Part shown: piece by piece, positions 34,823 through 46,912 of the stretch | Layout of the letters: each line of letters starts with the position of its first letter | Numbering within the stretch: the first letter of the stretch is position 1 | DNA from: Cristatella mucedo | Lineage: Eukaryota; Bryozoa; Phylactolaemata; Cristatellidae | Direction of reading: 5' to 3' | Assembly (NCBI GenBank): GCA_009760855.2 | Contig: WPIO01000074.1 | Location: forward strand, 132,001-196,000 | Length of the DNA: 64,000 bases | The notes under the pieces: generated by a model | Seen by the model: only the letters and a program-made list of their open reading frames with translations | The model's database searches: none | What the model was told of the DNA's origin: nothing | Translations under genes and position numbers: made by a program

Positions 34823-35560
34823 TTAGCATTGGTTCTTGACTATTCCATTACAGCAGGCACTATTCTGAACATTGTGTGATACGTTTCCGCAGCATCCGGT
34901 AAGGTAGCCGCCGAATTCGACGTTGATGACGCCTTGGCAGCACGAGTTCATCGCCGTATCATACGCTGTTGCTCCGCAGCACAACGTGTTAAAAGCCCCG
35001 TACCCATTGACAATGGTGTTTTGACAGCAGGTGCTTACCGCCATGCTGTACGATACTCCTCCACAACAACCGGTTAAGCTGTCGCCGTAGCTGGAAACGA
35101 CTGTACCTTGGCAACACGCATCGGTCAATCTGTTGTAAGCCGTCGCACCACAGCACCCAGTAGTGTAAGCTCCAAAGCCAGGAACGATTATGCCCTGGCA
35201 GCAAGTATAATTACCCCTGAAGTATGGCGTTGAATCGCAACAGCTAGTAGATGAAGGTCCGTAGGACTTTCCGATCACACCATTACAACAAGTGGAGGTT
35301 GTAGTATCGTAGGACTGTGCTCCGCAGCATGCTGTGTTGCCTGCACCGTAGCTGCTGACTACACTGCCAGAGCAGCACGTGTTCACGCTGGTATCGTAAG
35401 ACGTGCTTCCGCAGCAGGCAGTATTAGCCGATCCATAGCTGGGTTGCGTGACTGCATTGCAGCACGTAGAGGCGTTTTTGTCATTTATCAGAGCTCCGCA
35501 GTACTGCGCCGACGTAATCGAAAACCACCAGGCAGAGATGAGAGCGATGCAGGCCAGCAT
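34823..35560 (-). CDS. Galaxin-like secreted di-cysteine repeat protein B
   Basis: Intact 245-residue ORF, paralogous along its whole length to the gene at 2,150-2,902. It has a 19-residue signal peptide ending in TSA before QYCG, then 15 CC pairs in a repeat of about 29 residues (CCG-x3-Tyr ... CC-x-Gly ... Tyr/Phe-Gly). The last repeat keeps CC, and the protein ends with a cysteine soon after it. Both copies being open despite clear divergence, while the flanks lost any shared frame, suggests selection on both. Unlike copy A, the stretch just before the ATG reads 'catttaaag' where A has a good splice acceptor, so 5' UTR splicing may differ. By family, a secreted, disulphide-rich extracellular matrix protein. 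Its function in this organism is inferred. Confidence 0.87.
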   Translation of the reverse strand: MLACIALISAWWFSITSAQYCGALINDKNASTCCNAVTQPSYGSANTACCGSTSYDTSVNTCCSGSVVSSYGAGNTACCGAQSYDTTTSTCCNGVIGKSYGPSSTSCCDSTPYFRGNYTCCQGIIVPGFGAYTTGCCGATAYNRLTDACCQGTVVSSYGDSLTGCCGGVSYSMAVSTCCQNTIVNGYGAFNTLCCGATAYDTAMNSCCQGVINVEFGGYLTGCCGNVSHNVQNSACCNGIVKNQC

Positions 35561-37224
35561 GCTGGATTCGTTGGGAATCCTTTAAATGAAGCAGCTGTTC
35601 AGTTAAATTTGTTTGATTGCGAGTGAACTGTCACTCAGCACGAGCGAAGGGGGCCGCCCGACAGGAGCGACCGAAAATTGGCTTACTATTCCCTGCACGG
35701 TCAGCTGACGCAAGCATGGAATCTTTCGCGGAACTCTGTGACGATCGCTTTTGAGTGAGTCATCGAGGAGACAGAGGGCCCCCGTCGCGCCTGCTTTGAT
35801 CGCCTGAGATGGTGTGGCTGCTCAATGTGTGAAAGCCTTTAGGGAGGCATTGCATAGAGAGCTTTCAAACTTTTGTCAGCGCCATTCTGGGAACTTGTCA
35901 AGCGCCAACTCTGCGCGTGCGCTACATCGAAAGAGAGCCGCCCCGCAAGAGAGCAGCTTGCATTTAGTCTCCTGAGAATGAGAGCTTCGGTGACGTCGCT
36001 ACCGCAGGCGTCGCTTTTTCGTCCGCTGCTTCTTCTCATCGCGATCTCATCCCATTCCTGCAGACTCGCATTTGAATGGCATCCGCTTTTCAACAGGTCA
36101 CCCGTTCAGCATTGGCAAGCTTGCATTTGCGTAAGTCCGGCAGGGCTCGTTGAAAATCGTCCAGGAACGGGAAATGTACCTTGGTAGGAGCAAGGACCCT
36201 CCTGCTGCTAGTTTAGCTTTAAAGCCACCGAAAAGCGAATGAGATAAAAAGTCTCATACTAGATATTATAGATTATATACTAGATATATTATATACTAGA
36301 TATTATAGATTATATCTTATACTAGACTGGCCATTAAGTTTAAGCTTGACAGCCTGGAACCTGGAAGCAGGATTACATTGTGCACGAACACCACCACCAG
36401 CAGCAGCAGCTTATCAAAACTTTAGCAGCTTTTCGTTCTCGTCGCTAAGAGCGGAAGGGGAAGTGGAGTGGAAGCATCGCGGCCTTTTATCTTCTTCTCA
36501 TCGTGAACAAGGTCGCAGCTACAGCCGACGACCTACATCCCTGAGGACATGTGTATTATCCCCGCAACTCGGCGGAAATTGCATGCATAGATCAAGGCTC
36601 GTGTAGAGCTTACCTTGAAGCATCCATCTCTGAGCTTCGAGCCAAGGACTAAAATCGGCATTATTGCAGACGACTAATGAATGAGGTTTGATAAGCAAAT
36701 CGTCACGTGAGTCCGAAAGCCGCCTTCTACCAGTGTGTCCGGCACGGGCTGGCTAACCTTTTCGGTGTAGCTTATGATGATTCACTCATTTTTCCGTAAT
36801 TCTGGCTCAGCGATTGATCGCGATGTGAAAACGCCGTGTCGTGAAAGCTCAGTCTGCAATCTTCATCTGACTACTTCCGGTGTGTGCGTTCTGTTCCCTG
36901 CCAGCCCAGACCTGGTGAAGTGCGACGGCTGTGACGGTCTGCACTCCCCAGCCATAGCTTGACACGTGCTGCTGTCCAGCAATACATCGCTCGATTCGCC
37001 TCGAGCACATTAACGGTCATTAGGAAACAAATTCCTTTGAAACCTTACTGAGAGCAAGCGAATGCAAGTTTTGAGACTTGCGTGAGCTTGCTCTCGATAA
37101 CGATCCTAAGGAATTGGTTTTTTTACTGACCCTTCGTGTGCTACTAGAAGAAACCTAAGGACTAGTATTGTCGAGAGCGAGCATACGCGAGTCTCGATAA
37201 AAAGCAACTTTCTGCTGTCAGTCC

Positions 37225-37490
37225 GAGGGCAGACGACAGAGGGCAGACGACAGAGGGCAGACGACAGAGGGCAGACGACAGAGGGCAGACGACAGAGGGC
37301 AGACGACAGAGGGCAGACGACAGAGGGCAGACGACAGAGGGCAGACGACAGAGGGCAGACGACAGAGGGCAGACGACAGAGGGCAGACGACAGAGGGCAG
37401 ACGACAGAGGGCAGACGACAGAGGGCAGACGACAGAGGGCAGACGTCAGAGGGCAGACGTCAGAGGGCAGACGTCAGAGGGCAGACGACC
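37225..37490. repeat. 14 bp minisatellite, about 19 units
   Basis: GAGGGCAGACGACA repeated almost perfectly. Near its right end three units read GACGTCA instead of GACGACA, a variant spread at one edge. Confidence 0.95.
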
Positions 37491-37939
37491 TCTGGCCTTT
37501 TTTGCTCGTCAAAAAGTCTACGAAAAATCCCCCCAAATTTATCCGTGAATAAATACGGTCATGGCCCTGTGCATGCAGAATGCTCAGACAGTGCGTTGCA
37601 GCAAATTGTACAAGCTTAAGAAGCAGAACTACTACTATGCTGCAGCTGAGGATTACCTTAAGAGGCGGCCGGCACGTCGTCCGCCTTACAGCAGCCAAAA
37701 CTGTTGAACCTCCTAGCTATCTATCGCCTTAAATAGACGGTCTTCAGTCGTGCAGACCGAAGAACAGTATCGCAACATCTGAACAGTCACTCAACCTTAG
37801 CGAATCCGGATCGCCTTTTCTAGACTCCCTTAATTGCCTATCAAAGGCTGCCATTACCGCTGCTGATTTCGAGATAGAGCTATACGGAACGTCTCAGTGG
37901 ATTATGGTAATTTCCGGTCGGCTGATCTCACAACAGCGC

Positions 37940-37976
37940 CTGAGCTCGGAGCCTGCTGCGCAGGCTCCGAGCTCAG
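37940..37976. repeat. Perfect foldback, 17 bp arms, 3 nt loop
   Basis: CTGAGCTCGGAGCCTGC, loop TGC, then the reverse complement. It lies where the similarity between the two segmental duplication copies ends. Confidence 0.95.
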
Positions 37977-37994
37977 CCTTCGAGCAGGCGCAGA

Positions 37995-38362
37995 ACTTCG
38001 CCGCGAACTCTCTGCGATGCAGAGATCTTCTCTCTGCACGAACCTGCGATGCAGAGATCTTCTCTCTGCACGAACCTGCGATGCACTCTTCTCTCTCTGC
38101 ACGAACCTGCGATGCACTCTTCTCTCTCTGCACGAACCTGCGATGCACTCTTCTCTCTCTGCACGAACCTGCGATGCACTCTTCTCTCTCTGCACGAACC
38201 TGCGATGCACTCTTCTCTCTCTGCACGAACCTGCGATGCACTCTTCTCTCTCTGCACGAACCTGCGATGCACTCTTCTCTCTCTGCACGAACCTGCGATG
38301 CAGAGATCTTCTCTCTCTGCACGAACCTGCGATGCAGAGATCTTCTCTCTCTGCACGCTCCG
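37995..38362. repeat. 31 bp minisatellite, about 12 units
   Basis: The unit contains CTGCACGAACCTGCGATGCA followed by a CTCTTCTCTCT or GAGATCTTCTCTCT variant. It is open in all six frames over much of its length, giving misleading ORFs of 127-226 residues. Confidence 0.95.
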
Positions 38363-38937
38363 CGCTCTCCAGGCTTTTCATCGTCGCCCCGCACCCGCCT
38401 CACCTACTCTGGCGAGGAAGTGGCTGAACCGCCGCGACGCGGCTGCGCAATCGAGACTGAAGTAGTGGCGACAGCTTACAGCTCGTTCGAGGAACCGGAA
38501 CTGCGCAGGAACGTGAACGACACTCTGACGGCGACGACGACTGCAGAAGACGGCATTCGCGACTCACCTGCGCTACGACGATGAGACATCCTGGTCTGGG
38601 CACATCCGGCACGCCGGGCGCATCAAATGTCCCGCCCCAGTCGACGAATCGGTAAGGGTATTCGCTCCAGACTCGAGCTCGACTCTGAGAAGAAATTGCA
38701 CGGAGAAAGAACATTAGGCGCCTCGTTCGAATGGCTGGGTGATCGTGCAAACTCCCAGCCATCTTCTCTAGACCTAAAGACAGTTGCTTCGAGCTACAAT
38801 GTCCGTCCAACAGCAGCTATTCCTATCTACTTTCCAGTGATCGCTCATCCACCGCACTAAATAAGCTGCCCAGCAATGGAAACTGCATCGCATCTCGCCA
38901 AAGCGATGGCGCCTAGAAAAGTATTCAAATCGCTGGC
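38363..38937. other. No gene recognised
   Basis: Unique host sequence. A vestige of the LINE hairpin ('ggcgcctagaaaagtattca') precedes the SINE at 38,938. Confidence 0.4.
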
Positions 38938-39075
38938 TGATTTGGCCCAACGGTTAAAGTGCTCGCCTTTAACGACCAAGGTCAAGGTGAACGCATTTAC
39001 GGACCGAAGTCGGGGGCTCGAGCCCCGTGGCATACGTTAAGCGCCTAAATAGAGATCAAGTTCTCTTAGGGCACT
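38938..39075 (+). mobile_element. tRNA-derived SINE, copy 2 (best preserved)
   Basis: A box TGGCCCAACGG at about 38,943 and B box GGGCTCGAGCCCC at about 39,014, about 70 bases apart. The 3' part (AAGCGCCTAAATAGAGATCA, then TTCTCTTAGGGCACT) is the LINE's terminal hairpin. The ATT tail is decayed. The A and B boxes are internal pol III promoter elements. Confidence 0.85.
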
Positions 39076-39654
39076 GAATTATAGTTTATTTTTTAATTTA
39101 TTTATCTGAGGGCGCTAAGCCAAAAACTGTTTGCACTTACTGTTATTATTACTGTTTTTATTATTAGTATTATAGTCGTTATTGTCGCGCCTCTTCAGAC
39201 GAAATACGGCGCACTCGCACAAAGCGCTGTGTCGTGCCTCGATGCCATCCTCCTTGGCTCGTCATATCGAACCTCAGGAGGCAGCGTACGAGAAGAGAGG
39301 TCGATTGAGATTGAGATTGAGAAGTGAGAAGTGAAGATATTGAGAAGTGAGCACCATAGGAAACCTCGGCGCCGTGCATAACTGCAGCCTCCAGCGGCCA
39401 TCACTGCTGTCGGCGGCCATGATTGTTGTCGGCGGCCATGATTGTTGTCGGCAGCCACGATTGCTGTCGGCGGCAATGATTCTTGTCATCCATTAGTGTC
39501 TACGATTGTTGGCCAGTCTCGTCGCTAACCTCGAGAGTCTGCGTTCTGTCCTCTCTGTCAATCTAGCGATCGCCGGGCCTCCGCTGCGTGAGACATGGTG
39601 GGGCCAGCCCACGGGATTGCCGCCTGCATCCACACACGGCCCCAGCCCAGCGCA
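39076..39654. other. No gene recognised; GCCGACAACAATC-type repeats
   Basis: A small array of about 19 bp units (CGGCGGCCATGATTGTTGT) lies at 39,395-39,475. No gene. Confidence 0.5.
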
Positions 39655-40153
39655 CCGAGCGCCGTCCCGTCAGCTCTGGCACCAGAGGCCGAGTCTTCCG
39701 ATCGACGCCCGCCGCCGATTTATCGCGACGCTTCGGCACAGCCGGACTCTTTTACTCTGTCCCCCCTCTGCTCCCCACCCACCCGGAACTCGGCCGGCGC
39801 TTTGACGGGCCGCCGCCGCGGCAGAGGCAGGCATGCGGCTCTAAGCGCCGCTCCGTCCGGACGCGGCGCATCGCGAAACGCTAAGAGGACTCGCTTCGCT
39901 GAGCGGCTCAAACGCGGGGCTGACGCTCGCCGCTTGGCGAGCCGCGACGCACGCTGCCGCACGCACCTGCAATTAGTGCCGCTACAGAGGAGGCCGAGCG
40001 GAAGCTCACAGTCGGATGCAAAGAGCGGCGCCGAAAATGACGCGAAGCGTATGCGGCTGCGACGTCGACGCACGCGTTCGACTGACCGCGCATTTAACGG
40101 AATCCACAATTTATCTTCAGCTGCAACTTCACAAGGCCACAGAGGCTAAGTGG
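39655..40153. repeat. Duplicated 500 bp CpG-rich block, copy 2
   Basis: Second copy of 31,502-32,001. Both copies end at about the same base and diverge fully on either side, as expected for a transposed or gene-converted unit. No terminal repeats or target duplication could be seen. Confidence 0.9.
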
Positions 40154-41368
40154 CTGATATAAGGGCCCTAGTTGTATAGCGCCAGAAGAGCCTTTACTAG
40201 CTTTTTACTTACTTTACTTTTTACTACTTTTACTACTTTAGAAGGCTACTACCTCCGCTTGCAGTTGGCGATAGAGGACGACCGGTTCGTAAGAGCGAGC
40301 ACCAAACCGCCTACGGCTATCACGAGCCTTTTATAGTTTGGTTTTAGTTTGGTATCAGGTATCTTTGCGTATATGCGCATAATTGAGTGAACGTTAGAAG
40401 CCGAAGGTCCCTTAACCGGCCACTAAGGGTGAGATCTGTTATGATGGAGGGGTTTTTATCTTCGAGTGAGATTGATCGTTCTGGCCCAAACTAAGCATGA
40501 TGCTTGTATGCTGCTACTTGCCTGATACCGTGCAGGTCACACACCCTTGCGCACTGATTCCCCTCCAGAAATGTTTAAAGTGCCTGGAAGTGGGTTAAGT
40601 TCTCTTCTAGCACTGTGCAAATGACGTCGTAGTATACTGGTTTAGAACTAATTGCTTTTTGTTTATTTTGACGAGAATCAAGCAGTTTATACAACAGTTT
40701 ATAAGACCTATAGATCTTATATAATTATATATAATAATTATGTATATATATATATATATAATTATATATTATATATTATATATATCATATATATGATATA
40801 TATATATATAAATTATATATATAGATATAATATATGCATTATATATATATATATGTGTGTGTTATATATTATATACATTACTATATAATATATTGTATAT
40901 ATTATATATTATATAATTATAATTATATATTGTATATATATATAATTATATATTATAAGCTTCCTATGGGCAGCTGCTCTCCGTTCAACGTTCACGTTCA
41001 CGAAATCGTTTAATCCAGTAATATGATGTAATGTGTCTCCGTCTGTAACTCATAAACGACTGGGAGTGAGTACTACGCAAGAGAGTTTTGCGTAGCGCAC
41101 TCACTCGAAGCTTGAGCTGCTCTCTCGATACGCATTCGGGACCCAAATCTCTGGGATTTTCAAATCACCAGCTTCGGCCGTCTGGTGGCTTTTTCGGTAG
41201 CCCAGCCAAAATAGAACTGCAATAGTCTAGTCAAGACAGAATCAGGAAGCTAGTTAAATGTTCGCAAGCCACTATGAAGATAGATTCTAATTTCAGATAT
41301 GAATAGGACACGATGGCTAGCTGTGGAAGCAGTCTTCTTGACGAAGCTTTCAAAATTTACACCGAATT
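40154..41368. other. No gene; LINE vestige and AT array
   Basis: A degraded plus-strand LINE 3' end at 40,490-40,635 ('aagtgcctggaagtgggtta...ctagcactgtgcaaatg'), then an AT-rich array (40,697-40,960). An imperfect foldback lies around 41,066-41,108. Confidence 0.55.
40697..40960. repeat. TATATA/ATTATA array
   Basis: Long imperfect AT-dinucleotide block. Confidence 0.9.
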
Positions 41369-41518
41369 GGTTCGCCCCAATGGTTAAGGGGCTCACCTCG
41401 AGCAAAGGTGAAGGTGAGTTCATTTGACGGCCGAGGTCGTGGGCTCGAGCCCTGCGGCTAATGTGAAGCACCTGAACAGAGATTAAGTTCTAGTAGGACA
41501 CTATACAAATGAATTATG
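41369..41518 (+). mobile_element. tRNA-derived SINE, copy 3
   Basis: GGTTCGCCCCAATGGTTAAG at the A-box position, GGGCTCGAGCCC as B box at about 41,440, and the LINE-like tail AAGCACCTGAACAGAGATTA...AGGACACTATACAAATG. Confidence 0.82.
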
Positions 41519-41539
41519 CTTTTACTTGTTTAGGCAGCT

Positions 41540-42790
41540 TACAGCGACATCTTTTGAGCGCACGGTGATTGTTGCACAACGGCTTCGCCTATTAGAAGAG
41601 CAAAGTCTCCTCGTCAGGACGCAACTGGTAGCCTATTCCATGGGTCCTAGTTGCTTTTCCCAAAGGTTGAGTGTAAATAGAGAACAGCAAAGGACAGAGG
41701 GCGGACCTTTGAGGGACTCCGCAGGTGGCTGGTCTGGTGGATGAGACCTGACTTCCACACGACACGGACTGGACACGAGACATCAGACAAGTGCGATTTA
41801 AACCACGCTAGTGCCTCTTCGGGCATACCGATCGTTTTGTTCCCAATCGTTCAAGTAGGATATCGTGATCAACATTGTAAAAGGCAGACGATACATCTAG
41901 AATAGTGACATTCCTGTCATCGTTCTGCATTGCATGTCAGTGGTTACATGGAGGAGAGCAGTTTCAGTGAAGCGCTGCCGCTTGCAACCCGACTAAAAAA
42001 TTTCTGGCAATTCATTCGTTTTAATGTGCGCTACAAGCTGTTTAGTGACCATTTTTTTCAAGACTCTTTGACAAAAGAAGAAAGAAGATAAACTTGGCGA
42101 TAGTTTGTGCTAGGATCTCTGCATCCAATCAAGGGCTTCTAAGTACCGGTCTAACTATGGCCGATTTGAAGGATTTGGGTACAACCTTTTTCCCGTGAAA
42201 CGTTAAAAATCTCAGATATAGCTCAGCTAAGTCTGTCAGCCAGTGAAGATCACAGTGGGATAGTGTAGTGTCACCAGGAGACGAGCTCTTTTTACTAGAC
42301 GTTCTTACGGTAGCCGCATCGCATGCAGAAACCTTTTACAATCTCTTAAGAAAAATCGCTAGTTGCGATTCAACAATTGCTTCAGTCGGAGGCGGCTTTA
42401 TGGAAGCACAAATGTGCACAATGTTTTCAGTGGAGAAGGCTTGAAAACTGGTCTTCCGTTCATATATGGGGTGTGAGACCCCTCAGAATTAGCCAGCAAA
42501 CTATCTACTGCTTAATAAATCTGTTTTTGTGTCCGTCTGCCTGTCAGGACTTCAGCGATCGAGTGGAAAAAAAGAAGCCTCTGCTTTTCTAGCAGCTAGA
42601 ACAATGGTAACTGTCGTAACTATGGTAACCAACTAAGCCCCTGCTTTTCTAGCCTGTTCCCTGGCTCCCAGACTCGCAGAAAGTCGTTAAAATTGACTAG
42701 ATCGTCATCTGACGCAGACTTCTTAAAGCGGCACTCAAGCCTGCGCTTAACACGGCACATCTTTTAAGGCTTTTTCGTAAATTGGAATTA
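41540..42790 (-). mobile_element. LINE of a second L2-like lineage (decayed)
   Basis: Minus-strand reverse transcriptase remnant. From 5' to 3' it shows a basic RRLECRFKKS linker (about 42,730), finger remnants near 42,080-42,200, DVSSAFYNVDHDILLERLG (about 41,860), and GVPQ...LCPLLFSIYTQPLG (about 41,640-41,720). Then comes a ruined catalytic box at about 41,595. The wording differs clearly from the abundant LINE (VSCGSQVSSTRP against SIDVNGQRSSEVP), so it is a separate lineage. Many stops; inactive. Confidence 0.8.
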
Positions 42791-43682
42791 ATCTCTGCTA
42801 CTCTGTACGCGGACCAAATCTATGACAGCACGCTCGTCAAGGGCACTCCTAAGTGTCACGATTCCAGGCAGACGAGCCTAGGGGGCCCGGCGTCTTGCAT
42901 CAGCAATGAGCAATGAGTAACTGCACGGGAAGCATGCGCTGCAAGCGGCGGCGGCGCCAGTTGGCGGCGGCGGCGGGGCCATGGGCACCCTACCGTTTCT
43001 CCTCTCCCCCGCTAAAGAGGGGCAGCGACCTGGAATCGCTCGATATTGCTAGGCCCCCCGACCATCAATAACGAGCCAATGAGGCGTACTTCAACTCGTT
43101 GAGCAACCACTTGAGTTCATTTCGAATTAACGCTATGATTTTGAGTCATGATTATTTTTCTTACCGTCGCCTCTTGCTTCTGCGTGTAAAGCGATCTTGC
43201 AGGTCGTGCCTCCATGGCGACGCGAAGCCCCGCCCCCTGCTACCTGCGCGACATGGGTGACGTGATTGACGGGTGGGTGAGTGACGGACATTTATGCGGT
43301 AGGCCACTAGTCAGTGTACCAGCTTGGCTATTTTGAAGCGCGAGCTCGGATGTCGGTTCACCTGCGAAGCAAAGAAGCTGGCAGGTTAAAGGTCATTGTT
43401 GAGCGAGACATCCGGAATCCGTGCACTCCGCGGAGGCGGCACTCGCTTCACGTCGCAAGTTGTGCAGGCTGAGCCCACTCTAAGGGCTAGGCCTAACCAT
43501 CTCTAAGCATTAAGGCGCTTGCCGATATTCTAGTGAGATGGTTCTGTCGTCATTCCTTTTGAGAAAGTCGGCTGCCATCCGAGTGCGAGTGCCGGCAGCC
43601 AGCGTTCACCTGCGGAGGAGGTGAGATTGATTTCGAGCTTCCGGAGGAAGCTGGGAATCGGATCGGAGCACGAGTGCGGAGG
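42791..43682. other. No gene recognised
   Basis: Moderately GC-rich host sequence with a GGCGGCGG patch near 42,950. Nothing supported. Confidence 0.4.
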
Positions 43683-43795
43683 CGTAGTACGTAGTACGTA
43701 GTACGTAGCACGTAGCACGTAGCACGTAGCACGTAGCACGTAGCACGTAGCACGTAGCACGTAGCACGTAGCACGTAGCACGTAGCACGTAGCAC
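43683..43795. repeat. 7 bp array (CACGTAG)n within flanking direct repeats
   Basis: About 16 units of CACGTAG, the first few reading TACGTAG. The array is bracketed by two copies of GCACGAGTGCGGAGGCGTAG (about 43,668 and 43,792), so it may have grown inside a duplicated 20-mer. Confidence 0.95.
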
Positions 43796-44237
43796 GAGTG
43801 CGGAGGCGTAGTGTGCTAGCTGCATTAGTGTATGCATTGGGATCGCAACGGCCAGAGAGGTGATGACTACTAATTGCGAAAAGAAAGGAGACCTAGAGCC
43901 GATCCCTGGTGTACCCCATTCATTAGTTATGGAATCGTCGGGTGATGGCAGCAGGACATCAACATCAAAGCTCTGTAATTCCCCCCCCCCCCCTTGAGAG
44001 TAGCGGTCGGTCGGTCGGTTGGTCGGTCGGTCGGTCGATCGCTAAAACGTTAGACATTTGAAATCGAGAGACGCTGGCGCCCCGTGTCGCCCCCTATGAG
44101 GTTCAACGATCAGGCGATTCCGGTTCGCTGGCGTTCGACGGCTTTTACTCGCGTGGCCCATAACCTCTAACGCTGCACTAGGCCAGTCAGGGCTGCTGAC
44201 GCTGAGTCAGTCTATTCGCGAAACCCTGACCCGATCG
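43796..44237. other. No gene recognised; C run and GGTC repeats
   Basis: A run of C at 43,980-43,993 and a (GGTC)n run at 44,006-44,040. Confidence 0.6.
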
Positions 44238-45430
<1,193 letters not shown>

Positions 45431-45520
45431 TACTTCGTTGTTTATCCCACCGCACTCTGATAGTGAAACTATCTAAACATAATAAATTTGATTTAAACAT
45501 CATTTTTACTTCATATAGAA

Positions 45521-46179
45521 ATGATTGATGAAAGATTTAGCAGACAAGTTGGAAAAAATATCAAGATTATCTTAGAAGACTAATGGCTGCAGTAGCTGAA
45601 AAATCTGGGGTATTAAATCCAAAGCAACCAAAGACTCGTGAACTCGTGTTGAAGAATTTGTTTCTTATCTTAATGATTGCATTTATGAATTTAGTTCTGT
45701 TTTCATTAATTATATGGATTCACCAGATTTTGAAGAAGATTTGCATCTAGGGTGGGTTTGAAAAAATTTAAATAATTATAGAAAAACGGCAGATTTAAGA
45801 AAAAAATTTGTTCTTCAAAGATATTATGAGGTAGTTGCATATAACATTAAAGTTATAAGATCGTGTCAAACAAATTTAACAAGAGTGAGATATATAATTA
45901 AAATCTTAAATATACTAGTAGCTTTAGGAGTTACAGTTTCTACAACGCATGTTCATACACATCCGGATAATAATAATAACTAATGCAGTCTCAGCTTTCT
46001 CAGCACTAACAGCAATGCTAATGGCAGTTGACGGTGTTTTAGTTGAAATAGATAAAAGAAAAAGATTTACTCTTATTTCTAATACAGAATTTATTTCAAA
46101 AATAACAGATGCTTTATCTGATGAAGGAGTTACAAAAGAAGAGTTTGACGATATTATAGCAGAACGCTCACAAAGATAA
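45521..46179 (+). pseudogene. Viral membrane protein with two hydrophobic segments (frameshifted)
   Basis: Starts at an ATG right after CATATAGAA, the element's start motif. Reading on needs at least three frame changes before the open part at 45,949-46,179. The C-terminal half has two hydrophobic stretches: LNILVALGVTVS, then AVSAFSALTAMLMAVDGVLV, separated by a His/Asn-rich loop. A charged tail follows with a TDALSDEGVTKEEFDDII segment. Proteins with such a hydrophobic pair and an acidic 'EEF' tail occur in related elements, but I cannot name a function. The stop codon lies one base from the stop of the integrase on the other strand. Each fragment is too short to be functional as read. Confidence 0.55.
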
Positions 46180-46180
46180 A

Positions 46181-46912
46181 CTACTCCTCCTGCTTAATCA
46201 CTTCCAACTCCTCTCTAACAAAACTCCTTTTAACATCATTTACGAAATATTTAACTGGTTTTTTTCAATACCATTATTCTAAAAAAATATTTAACTGGTT
46301 TTTTTTCAATACCATTATTCTAAAAATAGTATGTTTGGTCAAACTCCATAGTGCGTCTGTAGCTATTCTTCTTTTTTCATCTTCTCCTTCACCTGGTTCT
46401 AATAAATATCTAACAGTTGTTCCAAGTTCTAATAATTTTCCTGTTCTCCTACTTTTCTATGACATTTTAGTATAATCAGTTTTACTGATTCTTTTTTTAT
46501 TGCCTTTACAGGTTCTTCACCAATTGATCTTGTAACGCTATTATTCAGATAATGAATAATCTTTGGTAAATTATAAATCCATTCTTTATTTTTAGTGTAA
46601 TCTCCACTATTAATGTTTTCTAATTATTTTTCATATTGAGCAATAAAGGCTCTTTCTGCTACAGTTCTGTTCGTCCTTTCTACGAGTGCAACACTCTTTT
46701 TTACTAGCAGCTCCTACAGCTCGTGTTGCACGTCTTTTCATCTCTCTCTTTCAATGAGAGCTCTCCTTCAAACTCAGATCCAGGATACTCATACTGCTAT
46801 CTTCTTTGGCCACTTCAATAAACTTTTTGTATAAATATCAATAATGGCTTGTGTTACTTCTTCAGAAGACTTTGTTTTAAGTGGTCTTTATTCTTTATAT
46901 CTAAGCGGCATA
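46181..46912 (-). pseudogene. Retroviral-type integrase remnant
   Basis: Minus strand, split by several frameshifts and a stop at 46,888. From the N-terminal side: RYKE then RPLKTKSSEEV (catalytic core after the first Asp region), IYTKSLLKWPK, then PGSEF with Tyr in place of the expected Asp before it, then VERTNRTVAE with the catalytic Glu (about 46,690). Next is an Asn-rich helix NKEWIYNLPKIIHYLNNSVT, and a C-terminal part ending VREELEVIKQEE. This is the rve-type integrase of Polintons, which inserts element ends into host DNA. The N-terminal Zn-finger and first part of the core are missing: upstream of 46,912 the sequence belongs to another gene. A 41 bp tandem duplication at about 46,248-46,329 adds to the damage. 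Not functional. Confidence 0.8.
46248..46329. repeat. 41 bp tandem duplication in integrase remnant
   Basis: The stretch ATATTTAACTGGTTTTTTTC...ATTATTCTAAAAA occurs twice in succession, with one base length difference in the T run. Confidence 0.9.

Larger units (their letters stand above)
33780..37940. repeat. Segmental duplication, copy B
   Basis: Collinear with 1,560-5,140 in the same orientation, about 32-33 kb away. It contains the second galaxin-like gene. Copy-specific additions are the 23 bp array (34,060-34,178), a LINE fragment (34,290-34,640), AT-rich TAGATATTATAGA units (36,255-36,325) and the 14 bp array (37,225-37,490). The parts outside the gene keep no common reading frame. 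Confidence 0.8.

Noticed and set aside
37225-37490. CRISPR array
   Set aside because: Units of 14 bp follow each other with no spacers; the same holds for the 15 bp array at 7,983.
37894-38584. ORFs up to 226 residues on both strands
   Set aside because: They only translate the 31 bp minisatellite.
38938-39030. A tRNA gene
   Set aside because: A and B boxes are present, but the cloverleaf spacing is too long and the 3' half is LINE tail; it is a SINE head.
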